A stretch of DNA of 64,000 nucleotides, from positions 61,137 to 125,136 of the forward strand of contig JARBTJ010000003.1 in assembly GCA_029240245.1 (NCBI GenBank), read 5' to 3'. Below are positions 25,533 to 35,143 of the stretch, piece after piece. This DNA comes from Herbinix sp. (GTDB lineage Bacteria > Bacillota > Clostridia > Lachnospirales > Lachnospiraceae). Within the stretch, counting starts at the first letter, position 1; each line of letters opens with the position of its first letter. The position numbers were made by a program, and so were the translations under genes. The notes below the pieces were generated by a model. The model saw only the letters and a program-made list of their open reading frames with translations. It searched no databases and had not been told where the DNA came from.

Positions 25533-27227
25533 TTACAGCTTCTGTCTTAATTCCTTCAAAAGCTGCTCTACTTCTCCGGCAACGCCCTCAAGTGCACCGT
25601 CTTCAAACGGAGAAACCAGACCTGCCTCCTTAATTAAGTCGGTAAAGGTCAACTCGCCCCCATGAGATAAGAAACGTACATAGCGGTTGAAAGCATCGGA
25701 ATAATCCTTACGTGATTCCAATAGGAATTCGAAAGCCACCACCTGAGCGAGACAGTAATCAATATAATAAAACGGTACTTCGTAAATGTGCATCTGATAC
25801 TGCCAACGGGTACCTTGGGAAAGATAGGTCATTCCCTCCGTGGACAGGTAAGGTCTAAACTGTTTCTCCAACTTATTCCAGGTCTCGTTTCTCTGTGCCG
25901 GTGTCATCTCCGGATTTTCATAAATTAAATGCTGATAATAATCCACTATTGTTCCGTAAGGGATAAAGGATAAAGCATCAAAGGTATGCATAAATTTATA
26001 CTTATCTGCATTTTCACCAAAGAACTTATTAATATACTTCCAGGCAAAAAATTCCATACTCATAGAATGTGTTTCTGCTGTTTCCATACCACCAACACTA
26101 AGTTCTGCCGCAAACTTGTTATGAGCTGTCATATAATCAGCGAAAGCATGCCCCGCTTCGTGGGTCATAACATCAATATCAGCAGAGGTACCGTTAAAGT
26201 TCGCAAGAATGAACGGCTGCTCATATTTCGGGAAGCTGGTACAATAACCACCACCCCACTTATTTTCTCTGGAAACAACGTCAAAGGCTTCATTTTCCAT
26301 CATCATATCAATAAATTCTGCGGTTGCTTCACTCAGTTCATGATACATCTTCGTGGTAGCATCAAAAATACCGTCCTTATCGAGCACGGGTTTCGGGTTT
26401 CCACCCGGAACATTAACATCATTATCATAGAGCATTAATTGATCAATGCCCATATGCTGTGCATTCTCTTTTTTCAGCCTAGCCACAACGGGAACTATGT
26501 ATTGTAATACATTATTGCGGAACTTCTCCACCATTGTTTCATCGTAGCTTAAACGCCCCAGCTTATAATAGCCCAGTTCAACAAAATTTTTATAGCCCAT
26601 CTTCTTTGCCATTTTATCACGTATTTTTACCAGTTTGTCGAAAAGGTTATCAAGCTCCTCTGACTTTTCTTCGAGGCGTTTGCCCAAGGCTTCATATGCG
26701 TCACGGCGTGTATCTCTGTCATCATCCATCATGTATTTACGAAGTAGGGATAACGGCATGGGCTCTCCCTTAAAATCAAAGGTCAGGCCTGCCATTAGCT
26801 TGGAATATTCGGTAACCAGGCGGTTTTCTTCTACCATTTCCTCAATGATATCTGAGGACATGGATTTTTTCTGTACTTCAAAGGACTTGAATACGAGCGG
26901 AGAAAGCTCCTTTTCTAATTCTGCACGGAACGGGCTTTCTAACATGGCGTTAGCATACTCCACCATATAGTTCTGAACCATCGGTGTAATCTCATCATAA
27001 TAATCCTTTTCCGCCAGATAAAATTCATCTACGGTGTTAATGGTGTAACGCATATAAGAGAGGCTGGACGCAGTTAAAAACTCCTTATAAAACTCTACAT
27101 AAGTTTCTCTTGCTTTTAAAACCTCCTCCACCGAAGTAGCATTCTTAACCGCCGAGACAATTGCCTCTGCAGAACTTACGATGGATTCTTTGGTCATTCT
27201 TTCATATTTTAAATCTGATACCTTCAT
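25533..27227 (-). CDS. M3-family oligoendopeptidase (PepF-like)
   Basis: The 564-residue zinc metallopeptidase degrades short peptides in the cytoplasm. The catalytic motif HEAGH (in VMTHEAGHAFADYM) lies near residue 355, with the third ligand Glu in AETHSMSMEFF about 25 residues later. Near the C-terminus, YEVPFYYIDYCLAQ is a typical substrate-binding helix of the M3B group. Length matches the family. AGAGGAAAATT precedes the ATG. It appears to be monocistronic. The 561-base gap upstream, 27228-27788, has no gene. Confidence 0.93.
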   Translation of the reverse strand: MKVSDLKYERMTKESIVSSAEAIVSAVKNATSVEEVLKARETYVEFYKEFLTASSLSYMRYTINTVDEFYLAEKDYYDEITPMVQNYMVEYANAMLESPFRAELEKELSPLVFKSFEVQKKSMSSDIIEEMVEENRLVTEYSKLMAGLTFDFKGEPMPLSLLRKYMMDDDRDTRRDAYEALGKRLEEKSEELDNLFDKLVKIRDKMAKKMGYKNFVELGYYKLGRLSYDETMVEKFRNNVLQYIVPVVARLKKENAQHMGIDQLMLYDNDVNVPGGNPKPVLDKDGIFDATTKMYHELSEATAEFIDMMMENEAFDVVSRENKWGGGYCTSFPKYEQPFILANFNGTSADIDVMTHEAGHAFADYMTAHNKFAAELSVGGMETAETHSMSMEFFAWKYINKFFGENADKYKFMHTFDALSFIPYGTIVDYYQHLIYENPEMTPAQRNETWNKLEKQFRPYLSTEGMTYLSQGTRWQYQMHIYEVPFYYIDYCLAQVVAFEFLLESRKDYSDAFNRYVRFLSHGGELTFTDLIKEAGLVSPFEDGALEGVAGEVEQLLKELRQKL

Positions 27228-27788
27228 TATAATTTTCCTCTTCTTTCCGTACTTATTTGTACTTGATTTTCTTTAAATTAAAAATATTTCATTACTACCC
27301 TGTTTATATATTACTTCCTGCTTATTTATATTACTTCCTGCTTATCGCACATCTCTTTCCGGTTCCTGTTATCAGAGTAATAATCATTCTTTCCGTTTGT
27401 TTGAAAGAGAGTTATCACTCACCACCTTTACCCTATTGTTTTACTTTCCTTCCTATACCATGCAATCTTATTCAAAATATTACTCAAAATATTACTCATG
27501 TTCTATAAGGAGCTTGTACTTCAATCTTTTTTAACTAAGCTATATTCTATATTTTACCTTGGATTAAATAGGTAATCAATAGTTTTATTTTTTTGTCAAT
27601 AAAAAATACACCAAATTGTAATCATCCTCAAGCTTGTCGGACGATTATTATTTGGTGTTTCTTATTTTAATCGGACTAAGAAGTGATTGTAACGTCTACT
27701 TCTGCATTTGTGATGAAGGTCTCTTCTTAACCAACCATTCTTCTACTGGTGCAATGTCTACAGTACATTGCATACATGTGGGTTATTG
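27228..27788. other. Gene-free AT-rich gap
   Basis: No supported gene. It holds a 20-bp tandem duplication (TTACTTCCTGCTTAT at 27311 and 27331), the terminator at 27602-27658, and an inverted repeat TGCAATGT...ACATTGCA at 27750-27772 close to the end of the ABC gene. Confidence 0.6.
27602..27658 (-). terminator. Terminator of the MacB-like ABC operon
   Basis: ACACCAAAT pairs with ATTTGGTGT with further pairing inside, followed by ATTTTTTATT on the minus strand. It may work in both directions. Confidence 0.75.
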
Positions 27789-28442
27789 CTAGTCTTTTTT
27801 TACTGCTAATTCATAAACCATATCCGACATCTGAGCTACATAAGGGGAATGAGTCACTAAAATTACACATTTACCTTCCTTATGCGCCAGGTCCTGAAAG
27901 ATATTGATAATACCGGTTTGTGTCTCACCATCAAGATTTCCGGTTGGTTCATCTGCTAAGATTACGGAGGGCTCATAGGACAGTGTCCGTGCAATCGCTA
28001 CCCTCTGCTGTTCACCTCCGGATAATTTTAGTATCCGCCTATGTGCTGTAGCATCATCCAAACCCACACTATTTAATAGCATCTGTGCTTTTTCTTTTTT
28101 CCCTGTTATTTTCTTACCCGAGATATCCATGGACAGCACCACATTCTCAATGGCGGTCAGATGCGGAAGCAGGTTAAAGCTTTGAAATATAACACCGACA
28201 TAATTGCTGCGATACCTGTAGGGATCCATTTTACTGATATCATTTCCATCATATAATATAGAGCCCTTTGTCGGCTTCACAAGTCCGGATAACAAAGATA
28301 ACAGAGTTGTCTTTCCCGCTCCTGATTTACCGATGATGGAATATACCTTACTATCTTCAAATACATAATTTAAATTACTGATGACATCCCGTTGCCTGCT
28401 GCCGTATGAATAACATAAATTGTTTAATGTGAATGTACTCAT
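27789..28442 (-). CDS. MacB/LolD-type ABC transporter ATP-binding protein
   Basis: The 217-residue ATPase has Walker A GKSGAGKTT near residue 39, signature LSGGEQQRVAIAR near 140, and Walker B VILADEPTGNLDG near 160. The VGVIFQSFNLLPHLT segment places it in the MacB/FtsE-like group that pairs with FtsX-type permeases and uses ATP for mechanotransmission or export. It lies 15 bases after the permease gene in the same unit, divergent from a response regulator and kinase that probably control it. Substrate is unknown; similar sets respond to cell-envelope stress or peptides. Confidence 0.93.
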   Translation of the reverse strand: MSTFTLNNLCYSYGSRQRDVISNLNYVFEDSKVYSIIGKSGAGKTTLLSLLSGLVKPTKGSILYDGNDISKMDPYRYRSNYVGVIFQSFNLLPHLTAIENVVLSMDISGKKITGKKEKAQMLLNSVGLDDATAHRRILKLSGGEQQRVAIARTLSYEPSVILADEPTGNLDGETQTGIINIFQDLAHKEGKCVILVTHSPYVAQMSDMVYELAVKKD

Positions 28443-28457
28443 TATAATTTCCTCCTA

Positions 28458-30014
28458 TTAAGACCGGTTACTTAGAATTTTTAAAGGATCATACCGTAGT
28501 ATGGAAACGATTGCCGATGCACTTGATACCAAGGTTAGCAATATACCAATGAAGAGCAGCTGAAGCAGTACAACGATATCTACATTGGCCGATATTGAGC
28601 TTATATAATCCGCATCACCCGATCCGTCCATCCTACCCTGCAAAAAGCCTGCACCACCCGGTATCCTTCCCTCAAATCCACCTCCGAAATTATTCATCGT
28701 TGTCTGCTGCGATACTTCCACCGCCTGCACCTGATCCTGTAAAAGTCTATTAGCTACCGGAACAGATATAACCGAACCGGTTCCGGTACCTATAATGATT
28801 GCTATAAAGGTGACGATAAATACCTCCGCTATAAACTGCGCAGCAACTTTTCGCTTATTCATTCCGATGGCTGCTAAAACACCAATTTCATATTTTCTTT
28901 CACGAATAGCAAATACTTGGAAAATAACCAAAATAGCCCCACCGATGATTAAGACTATCAAAAGGAAATAGGCTGCATAGCTGCTGAGTCTTTCCAAAGG
29001 AATCATACTCTGTTCATAGTCATCAAGATCAGGAGAAGTTATCGCATAGATTGAAGTATCCAGACCCAAGTCCTCCGCATCCTTTTGAAATGCATCGTAG
29101 GCTGTAGCGTCAGCAAGAACATAGGTACCTGCTTCCTGTCCGCGCAGCGCCGTTGATATCTCTCTTCCGGTTGTTTCATCCACCTCAACCACAGCATTCG
29201 CTTCGGAGTTATCTACTACCGCTCTCAGCGCCGTATAGCTCGTATAAATCCGGTTTGCAGGATCGGAGGCAGCATTAAATCCCATCATGTCACCACCGGA
29301 GCTCATGGCGGCCTCACTATTATGATAGATTCCGTTAATCTTCATAACTACGGTTTCTTCCTCATCATTTGGATTGATTAAAGTAATCGTATCACCAACA
29401 GTAAGATCGTTTAACAGCGCCAGCTCATCACTGATTAGGCAGTCCGGTTCTTTTGTATCCTCCGCAAATACACTTCCTTCAATTACCTTGCAAGTTCCAT
29501 CCATAAATGTTGACATTGCATTATGAGAGCTGTAACCAACCACGGTAAAATCACCTTGATTACCCATACCCGCAAAACCACGACGGCTACCGCCGGGTCC
29601 CATGCCCTCAAATTGAGTATTTAAGTCCTCGGTACTTTCCGTTACCTCGGAGGTATCCACCGGAACCGTTGCTTCATCTGAGTTAAGGGATGAAGTAAGT
29701 GTATAATAAAAATCATCCACATTGCCGGACTTTGCATATGAAAGCATTTCCTCCAGTGAGATCCCCTGTATATTCCGAAGTACATTGGTTCTGTCACCGG
29801 ATTGTACTGATTTCAGCATCGCCTGCCGGTCCACTGATATCTGGGCAGTAATCTTCATTTGATCAATGGAGGCTTCTCTGGCCGTCTCCGCACTTTGCCT
29901 AATACTAAGTGCAATGCAGGCAGAGATTGTAATAATCGATGCTATAATCACTATTAATATATTTCTGGTTTTTGCCCTCGAGATACTTTTCAAGGCGTTC
30001 TTTAACAGATACAT
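28458..30014 (-). CDS. FtsX/MacB-type ABC transporter permease
   Basis: The 518-residue protein has an N-terminal membrane helix (RNILIVIIASIITISACIAL), a large extracellular domain to about residue 350, and three C-terminal helices (YFLLIVLIIGGAILVIFQVF and two more). That is the FtsX/MacB layout. The outer region carries odd Gly/Met/Arg-rich stretches (GMGPGGSRRGFAGMG near 145 and GGGFEGRIPGGAGF near 455) that look flexible and may contact substrate. AGAAAGGAAG precedes the ATG. It is the first gene of its operon, and its upstream region contains a 36-bp palindrome shared with the divergent two-component system. Confidence 0.88.
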   Translation of the reverse strand: MYLLKNALKSISRAKTRNILIVIIASIITISACIALSIRQSAETAREASIDQMKITAQISVDRQAMLKSVQSGDRTNVLRNIQGISLEEMLSYAKSGNVDDFYYTLTSSLNSDEATVPVDTSEVTESTEDLNTQFEGMGPGGSRRGFAGMGNQGDFTVVGYSSHNAMSTFMDGTCKVIEGSVFAEDTKEPDCLISDELALLNDLTVGDTITLINPNDEEETVVMKINGIYHNSEAAMSSGGDMMGFNAASDPANRIYTSYTALRAVVDNSEANAVVEVDETTGREISTALRGQEAGTYVLADATAYDAFQKDAEDLGLDTSIYAITSPDLDDYEQSMIPLERLSSYAAYFLLIVLIIGGAILVIFQVFAIRERKYEIGVLAAIGMNKRKVAAQFIAEVFIVTFIAIIIGTGTGSVISVPVANRLLQDQVQAVEVSQQTTMNNFGGGFEGRIPGGAGFLQGRMDGSGDADYISSISANVDIVVLLQLLFIGILLTLVSSASAIVSILRYDPLKILSNRS

Positions 30015-30102
30015 TATTATTCTTCCTTTCTGAAATGGTTTCGCCGCCTATCTTTTTGCTTAGGCAACATGGCTGTCAACAAGAATAATTATAATAAACT
30101 GC

Positions 30103-30138
30103 CTTGAAATAACCTTGAAAGTTCAAGGATATTTCAAG
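30103..30138. promoter_or_regulatory. 36-bp near-perfect palindrome between the ABC operon and the two-component system
   Basis: CTTGAAATAACCTTGAA (30103-30119), two bases, then its reverse complement with one mismatch (30122-30138). The palindrome ends nine bases before a TATAAT box at 30148, replacing the -35 region. This is the expected place for an OmpR-type regulator site that controls both directions. Confidence 0.8.
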
Positions 30139-30147
30139 TTTCTATGC

Positions 30148-30153
30148 TATAAT
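30148..30153 (+). promoter_or_regulatory. -10 box of the two-component system operon
   Basis: Perfect TATAAT without a good -35 box; the 36-bp palindrome occupies that position, which suggests activator dependence. The start codon is 22 bases downstream behind AGGAGGTGA. Confidence 0.6.
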
Positions 30154-30174
30154 AAAAATCAGGAGGTGATTTGA

Positions 30175-30849
30175 ATGAGAATTTTAATAGTAGAAGATGA
30201 AACAACACTTGCAGAAGCCCTGGCTGAAATAATACGTCAGCAGAAATGGTCCGCAGATGCAGTATACAATGGCCGGGATGGCTTAGATTACGGTCTTTCG
30301 AATATATATGATGTTATTGTTCTTGATATTATGCTTCCGGTTATGAATGGACTTGAGGTATTAAAAGAATTGAGAACCCAAGGTATATCCGTTCCTATCA
30401 TAATTCTTACTGCTAAATCAGAAATTCAGAATAAAATCACTGGCCTTGATACCGGCGCTGATGATTATCTGACCAAGCCTTTTTCCGCAGAGGAATTAAT
30501 GGCACGAATCCGGGCATTGACCCGGCGAAAGGGTGAATATATCGGAGAAACCTTATCCTTTGGTGACCTGACTTTATATAAAAATACATATGAACTTTTC
30601 TGCCAGAAACAATCCATTAAACTTGGGATAAAAGAATATCAGATCATGGAGCTTTTGTTTCATAATCCTAGACAGATTCTGCCGAAAGAATTGTTTATAG
30701 AAAAAATATGGGGTTATGACAGCGAAGCAGAATATAACAGTATCGAAGTGTATATGTCTTTTTTAAGAAAGAAATTAAATCTACTCGAAACAACGGTAAA
30801 AATCACCACGACACGAGGTGTCGGTTACCTATTGGAGGAATCGGTATGA
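30175..30849 (+). CDS. OmpR-family response regulator
   Basis: The 224-residue regulator has a receiver domain with the acidic pair VEDE, the phospho-acceptor Asp in VLDIMLP (about residue 51), Thr in LTAKS and Lys in TKPFS. The C-terminal winged helix ends TTRGVGYLLEE. Phosphorylation by the kinase encoded next should allow DNA binding, most likely at the palindrome 40-70 bases upstream. Its stop overlaps the kinase start (ATGA). The divergent ABC transporter is the likely target. Confidence 0.95.
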   Translation: MRILIVEDETTLAEALAEIIRQQKWSADAVYNGRDGLDYGLSNIYDVIVLDIMLPVMNGLEVLKELRTQGISVPIIILTAKSEIQNKITGLDTGADDYLTKPFSAEELMARIRALTRRKGEYIGETLSFGDLTLYKNTYELFCQKQSIKLGIKEYQIMELLFHNPRQILPKELFIEKIWGYDSEAEYNSIEVYMSFLRKKLNLLETTVKITTTRGVGYLLEESV

Positions 30850-32060
30850 TTAAAAAACTCAGGATAAAGTTTGTCGCAATTGCAATGGGAAGTCTGTGCC
30901 TTATCTTTTTATTGTTAATCGGAGCGATCTATTTTTCCATGCAAATCAGAAATGAACGGCAGACCTATCGCTTTATGGAGCTCATAGCCGATAATGACGG
31001 GGAGCTCCTCCGTAGAAATAAGCTCTCCGGTGATTTAGATCTACAGACCTTCCCGAATTTTCGAGGTGTGAGCCGGCATTTTTCCATAAAGCTAGATCAT
31101 AACAATCAAATTTTATCTTCCATAGGACTTTCAGATACAGATCTCACAGCAGATGAAATGTCTGACCTGTTGGATTACATCGTAAAAAAGAATAAAACAA
31201 ACGGGTCATATCATCAATATCAATACCTGATCGCAGATAAGATGTATGGTAAAATCCTAGTTTTTACTGACTACAGTATTGAAAATTCCTTGTTAAATCG
31301 GCTTATTTATACCTGTTTGTCCATCGGCGGCATAGGTGTATTAATCTTCTTTGTTATAATCGTCCTGTTATCCTATTGGGCCACAAAACCGATTCAAAGC
31401 GCCTTTGACAAGCAGAAACAGTTTATATCTGACGCTAGTCATGAGCTGAAAACACCGCTAACAATAATCAACACTAACGCAAGTGTCCTAGAAAGCCAGG
31501 TTGGAGATAACAAATGGCTGGGATATATTCAGACAAATGTCCTACGGATGAATCAATTGGTAAATGAGCTTCTTGATTTAACACGTATGGAAAATACAAA
31601 GCAAATACTTACCTTTCATAAATTCAATTTAAGCAAAGCAATTCTAAATTCCTGCCTGCCCTTTGAAAGCACTGCCTATGAGACAGGAAAACATTTTAAC
31701 TTAAGTATACCCGCGGAAATCTATTATTACGGCAACGAGGAAAGCATGAAACAAATGATCATTATACTTTTAGATAATGCTTTTAAATACTCTAATCCGG
31801 ACGGTACGGTTTCTGTTTCCCTACAATCAAATAATGGAAAGCGCATAATTAAAGTCTATAATACCGGCTCAGGGATTGACCGAGCCGATTATCAGAAGAT
31901 TTTTGAACGCTTTTACCGCAGCGATGCTTCACGTGCAAGAAATACCGGAGGCTACGGTTTGGGTCTTGCCATCGCTAAGTCCATCACAGATGCTCACAAA
32001 GGCCGTATTTCAGTGGAAAGCGAAAATGGTCAGTGGACCACCTTCACTATAACGTTATAA
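30846..32060 (+). CDS. Sensor histidine kinase
   Basis: The 404-residue membrane kinase has two membrane helices (about 10-30 and 155-178) around a sensing domain of about 125 residues. The H-box SHELKTPLT holds the phosphorylated His. The ATPase domain has the N-box LLDNAFKYSN, GSGIDRAD and GGYGLGLAIAKS. The HAMP-like linker is short. It phosphorylates the regulator encoded just upstream, with which it overlaps by four bases. The signal is unknown; the partner MacB-like exporter suggests an extracellular compound or envelope stress. Confidence 0.94.
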   Translation: MIKKLRIKFVAIAMGSLCLIFLLLIGAIYFSMQIRNERQTYRFMELIADNDGELLRRNKLSGDLDLQTFPNFRGVSRHFSIKLDHNNQILSSIGLSDTDLTADEMSDLLDYIVKKNKTNGSYHQYQYLIADKMYGKILVFTDYSIENSLLNRLIYTCLSIGGIGVLIFFVIIVLLSYWATKPIQSAFDKQKQFISDASHELKTPLTIINTNASVLESQVGDNKWLGYIQTNVLRMNQLVNELLDLTRMENTKQILTFHKFNLSKAILNSCLPFESTAYETGKHFNLSIPAEIYYYGNEESMKQMIIILLDNAFKYSNPDGTVSVSLQSNNGKRIIKVYNTGSGIDRADYQKIFERFYRSDASRARNTGGYGLGLAIAKSITDAHKGRISVESENGQWTTFTITL

Positions 32061-32149
32061 TAAATTATTTGTTAGGCAGCCTTGCATGACCTGAAATCAT
32101 GCAAAGCTAAACTATCCGATATTGTTCTGTAATATGTTTTGGTTACCTG

Positions 32150-32890
32150 TTAGTATTCAATCTCCTGCAAAAAAAGTCCCTGTGAACTTGCAGGTGCGCT
32201 GCCCGAATCCGTCAATTCCGGATTCAAGATACTGGTTATCTCCTCAGGTTTGCGCTCTTCTAGCCCAATTTCTAACAACGTACTGATCATCATTCTGGCC
32301 ATGTTATGAAGAAAATCATTTGCTTTGATCGTGATTTGGATTTCCTTTGCGTCCTGATAAATGTCAATCGAATAGATTTCCTTTAAGGTTGATTTATTTT
32401 TCTTAACGGAGGAGAAATCCTTAAAGTCATGTTTACCGATCAGATTAGCCGCTGCCTGTTTCATTAAATCCAGCTTTGGCATATGGAAGCAATAATAGGT
32501 ATATTTACGGTCAAATACACTTGGAACATCACCGATTGCGATGCGATATAAATAAGTTTTAGCTTTCGCATTCAGACTTGCCGAAAAGCGTTCCGGCATT
32601 TCCTCCACCTCAATCACTGCGATATCCATCGGCAGATAACGGTTAAAATAATTTTTAATTTCGTATAGCTTCATTTTCGTGTTTGTCTTAAAATTGGCTA
32701 TCTGTGCATACGCATGCACTCCGGCTTCGGTTCGGCAACCGCAAAAAAGCTCTACATTCTCGCCGGTCATTTTACTGATAACCTCCAAAAGCTTATTCTC
32801 AATGGTATTATCCGACTCACCCTTACCAAGTCTTTGCCATCCGCTGTAGCGGCTGCCATCATATTCTATCGTCAATTTTATATTTCTCAT
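32150..32890 (-). CDS. TruA-like tRNA pseudouridine synthase with altered active-site residue
   Basis: The 246-residue protein has the whole TruA fold: IEYDGSRYSGWQ at the N-terminus, the catalytic-loop region, YRIAIGD, KHDFKDFSS and FLHNMARMMI near the C-terminus. TruA converts uridines 38-40 of the tRNA anticodon stem. In this protein the loop reads CRTEAGVHA; the family has RTDAGVHA, and that Asp is the catalytic residue. The codon is a clear GAA. This may be a paralogue with changed or lost activity, or Glu may still work weakly. AGAAGGGATC precedes the start. Confidence 0.85.
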   Translation of the reverse strand: MRNIKLTIEYDGSRYSGWQRLGKGESDNTIENKLLEVISKMTGENVELFCGCRTEAGVHAYAQIANFKTNTKMKLYEIKNYFNRYLPMDIAVIEVEEMPERFSASLNAKAKTYLYRIAIGDVPSVFDRKYTYYCFHMPKLDLMKQAAANLIGKHDFKDFSSVKKNKSTLKEIYSIDIYQDAKEIQITIKANDFLHNMARMMISTLLEIGLEERKPEEITSILNPELTDSGSAPASSQGLFLQEIEY

Positions 32891-33071
32891 GTTGATCCCT
32901 TCTCTCTAGGTTTTATGTGAATGGCTGCATGCCTTTTGCGGGACTATTCACATTCATATCTTGGCTTAGTATTTCCCATTATATTATTATTCATATCTTT
33001 TTCATAAGACATAGTCAAAAGTGAAAACTCCTCACTACATTCGACAAATGATGCATTGTTTTAAATAAATT

Positions 33072-34436
33072 TTATATGCTCACCCGGTACTTTTGTTTTT
33101 TCATATAATAAGCATAATATAGGATAAAAAGAATCGAAGTAGTAACCCAGGTAAGAGGGTAACTAAAGATTACCGTTTTTACATTCGGATAAAGTGGTAC
33201 AATCGCAAATAGCCATATGATCCGTAGCGCACATACTCCCAGGCATGTAATCAGCATTGGAATAAAGGCATTTCCCATCCCCCTTAAGGAACCGGATAAT
33301 ATTTCTATACTGACATAGGTGAAGAAGGTCGGTGCCATAAAATGCAATATTTCCAATCCTTTTTCAATCACAATGTCTTCCTTTGAAAACAGTTGGTATA
33401 CATAAGTGCCGCTAAAATAAAGAGCCAGACTCATACCTATGGCCACTGCCATTGCCATAATGAAACATACGCGGATTCCCTTGCGAACTCTGTCATCTTT
33501 ACCTGCTCCGTAATTTTGTCCGACGAAGGTAGTAATTGATATACCGAAAGCACCCATTGTCATCCAGAAAATGCCGTCAATCTTTCCGTATGCCGTCCAG
33601 GCAGCTATCGTATCTGTTCCAAAACTATTCATATTGGACTGGATAATAATATTGGAGGTAGTATACATTAATGACTGAAAGCCAGCGGGCAAGCCAATCT
33701 TTATTATTTTCACCAACAAATCTTTATGTACGCGTATTTGCTTTACATATAACCGATAGCAGTTCGTTGTCCGCATCAGCGTATAGCAAATCATAACCGC
33801 ACTGCATATCTGGGAAATTACTGTGGCAACAGCAACGCCCATAACATCCCATCGAAATACAATTACAAATAATAAATCCAATACGATATTAATACCGCAG
33901 CTACCAATCAGAAAATATAAGGGCCGCTTAGAATCACCAATGGCACGAAGGATTCCCGTACCCACATTATACACTAAATTTGCAATCATACCTCCAAAAT
34001 AGATGCGGATATAGGTTAGGGAATACGGCATGATTTCATCGGGCGTTCTCATTAATTTTAGAGCTAAAGGAGCCCCAACGATACCCAGCAGCATGATTAC
34101 CACACCTCCGACAATTGCAAGTGCCATAGCTGTATGAACCGCTTTACCAACAAGCACCTCCTGCTTTGCTCCGTAGTACTGGGAAATGGTTACTGTAGCT
34201 CCGGTAGAAGTTCCAACAAAAAATCCAACAAATAAGTTAATTAAGGTGCCGGTGGTTCCACCTACTGCTGATAATGCCTCCTTACCAACAAATTGTCCGA
34301 CAACAACAGCATCCGCTGTATTATAAAGCTGCTGAAAAAATGACCCAAGTAGTAAAGGAAAGAAAAAAATCAGAAGCTGCTTCCAGATGACACCTTCTGT
34401 TATGTTATTACTTACGATTCGATTGTTGTTATGCAT
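33072..34436 (-). CDS. MATE-family efflux transporter
   Basis: The 454-residue protein has twelve predicted helices in two six-helix halves. Family marks are FFPLLLGSFFQQLYNTADAV (helix 1, read as one conserved stretch), VGQFVGKEALSAVGG, and TFVGQNYGAGKDDRVRKG in the second half. MATE pumps use Na+ or H+ gradients to export cationic drugs and metabolites. AGGAGTATAGG precedes the ATG. It stands alone on the minus strand with a 301-base AT-rich gap upstream that has no other gene before 34738. Confidence 0.93.
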   Translation of the reverse strand: MHNNNRIVSNNITEGVIWKQLLIFFFPLLLGSFFQQLYNTADAVVVGQFVGKEALSAVGGTTGTLINLFVGFFVGTSTGATVTISQYYGAKQEVLVGKAVHTAMALAIVGGVVIMLLGIVGAPLALKLMRTPDEIMPYSLTYIRIYFGGMIANLVYNVGTGILRAIGDSKRPLYFLIGSCGINIVLDLLFVIVFRWDVMGVAVATVISQICSAVMICYTLMRTTNCYRLYVKQIRVHKDLLVKIIKIGLPAGFQSLMYTTSNIIIQSNMNSFGTDTIAAWTAYGKIDGIFWMTMGAFGISITTFVGQNYGAGKDDRVRKGIRVCFIMAMAVAIGMSLALYFSGTYVYQLFSKEDIVIEKGLEILHFMAPTFFTYVSIEILSGSLRGMGNAFIPMLITCLGVCALRIIWLFAIVPLYPNVKTVIFSYPLTWVTTSILFILYYAYYMKKQKYRVSI

Positions 34437-34737
34437 TATCCTATACTCCTATGTATCAGATAAATATAAATTATATGTAATTTTTCGTATATTTTAGTGG
34501 TTGTCTTACGAAACGTCACACCTACGTTTGAAGGCAAGCAAGCATATTCTATCACACCCAATATTTTTTTACTATTATATTTTATACGAAATTTTCTACC
34601 CTTACTTAGAATTATTTACGAGATACCCAGATATTTACATACATGTAGAGAACACAACTTTATTCAGAAATTTAATTATAATTTTCGTGTTTCTGTAAAT
34701 AATAATATGAAAAGGTGCAGTCAGAAAGGAATTAAAT
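34437..34737. other. AT-rich gap between the MATE gene and a small ORF
   Basis: This stretch should hold divergent promoters for the MATE gene and the 57-residue ORF. Frames of 64-82 codons exist here, but none has a ribosome site or plausible composition. Confidence 0.5.
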
Positions 34738-34911
34738 ATGGATAATAATAAGAACAGAATCAAAGACAGGGAAAAAAGTAATCCGGAGCTTAGAAAAATG
34801 AGACCGAAGGAAAATGCGGATGTTGGCATTGAAAATGGTCAGGTAATAGGCGTTCATGATGGCAAACACGAGAAAACCAGACCAAACAGGAAAGAAGAGA
34901 ATTTGAGATAA
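34738..34911 (+). CDS. 57-residue highly charged small protein
   Basis: The frame starts MDNNKNRIKDREKSNPELRK and ends RPNRKEENLR before TAA. It is rich in Lys, Arg, Asn, Glu and Asp, has no hydrophobic segment or Cys, and is probably disordered. CAGAAAGGA lies about six bases before the ATG, and codon use looks normal. I do not recognise a family. Small charged proteins of this kind are common in spore-formers (acid-soluble or stress proteins), but nothing here proves that role. An 82-base hairpin follows at 34963. Confidence 0.6.
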   Translation: MDNNKNRIKDREKSNPELRKMRPKENADVGIENGQVIGVHDGKHEKTRPNRKEENLR

Positions 34912-34962
34912 TATTACAATGTAATAATCAAAACGTAATAAGCCCTGATTACTTTAAAAATT

Positions 34963-35044
34963 ATGAGTGTCCTAGGCAGAGTTGGAATATGATAGAGGTG
35001 AAAAACTCCTCGTAATATAGACTCTTTCTACCTATGACACTCAT
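34963..35044. repeat. 82-bp long nested hairpin
   Basis: ATGAGTGTC pairs with GACACTCAT at the ends, and TAGG/CCTA, AGAGT/ACTCT and GAGG/CTCC pair inside, in order. No T tract follows on either strand. It lies between the 57-residue ORF and the convergent SGNH-like gene and could be a terminator, a structured RNA or a small palindromic element. Confidence 0.55.
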
Positions 35045-35143
35045 CTTTATGTCCATCTTACTAATCATCGTATGGCATATGACTTGTCTTGCTTACGATT
35101 GAAATTTTATTTTTGATACGACTTATTTTCATTCGAAAATCAA

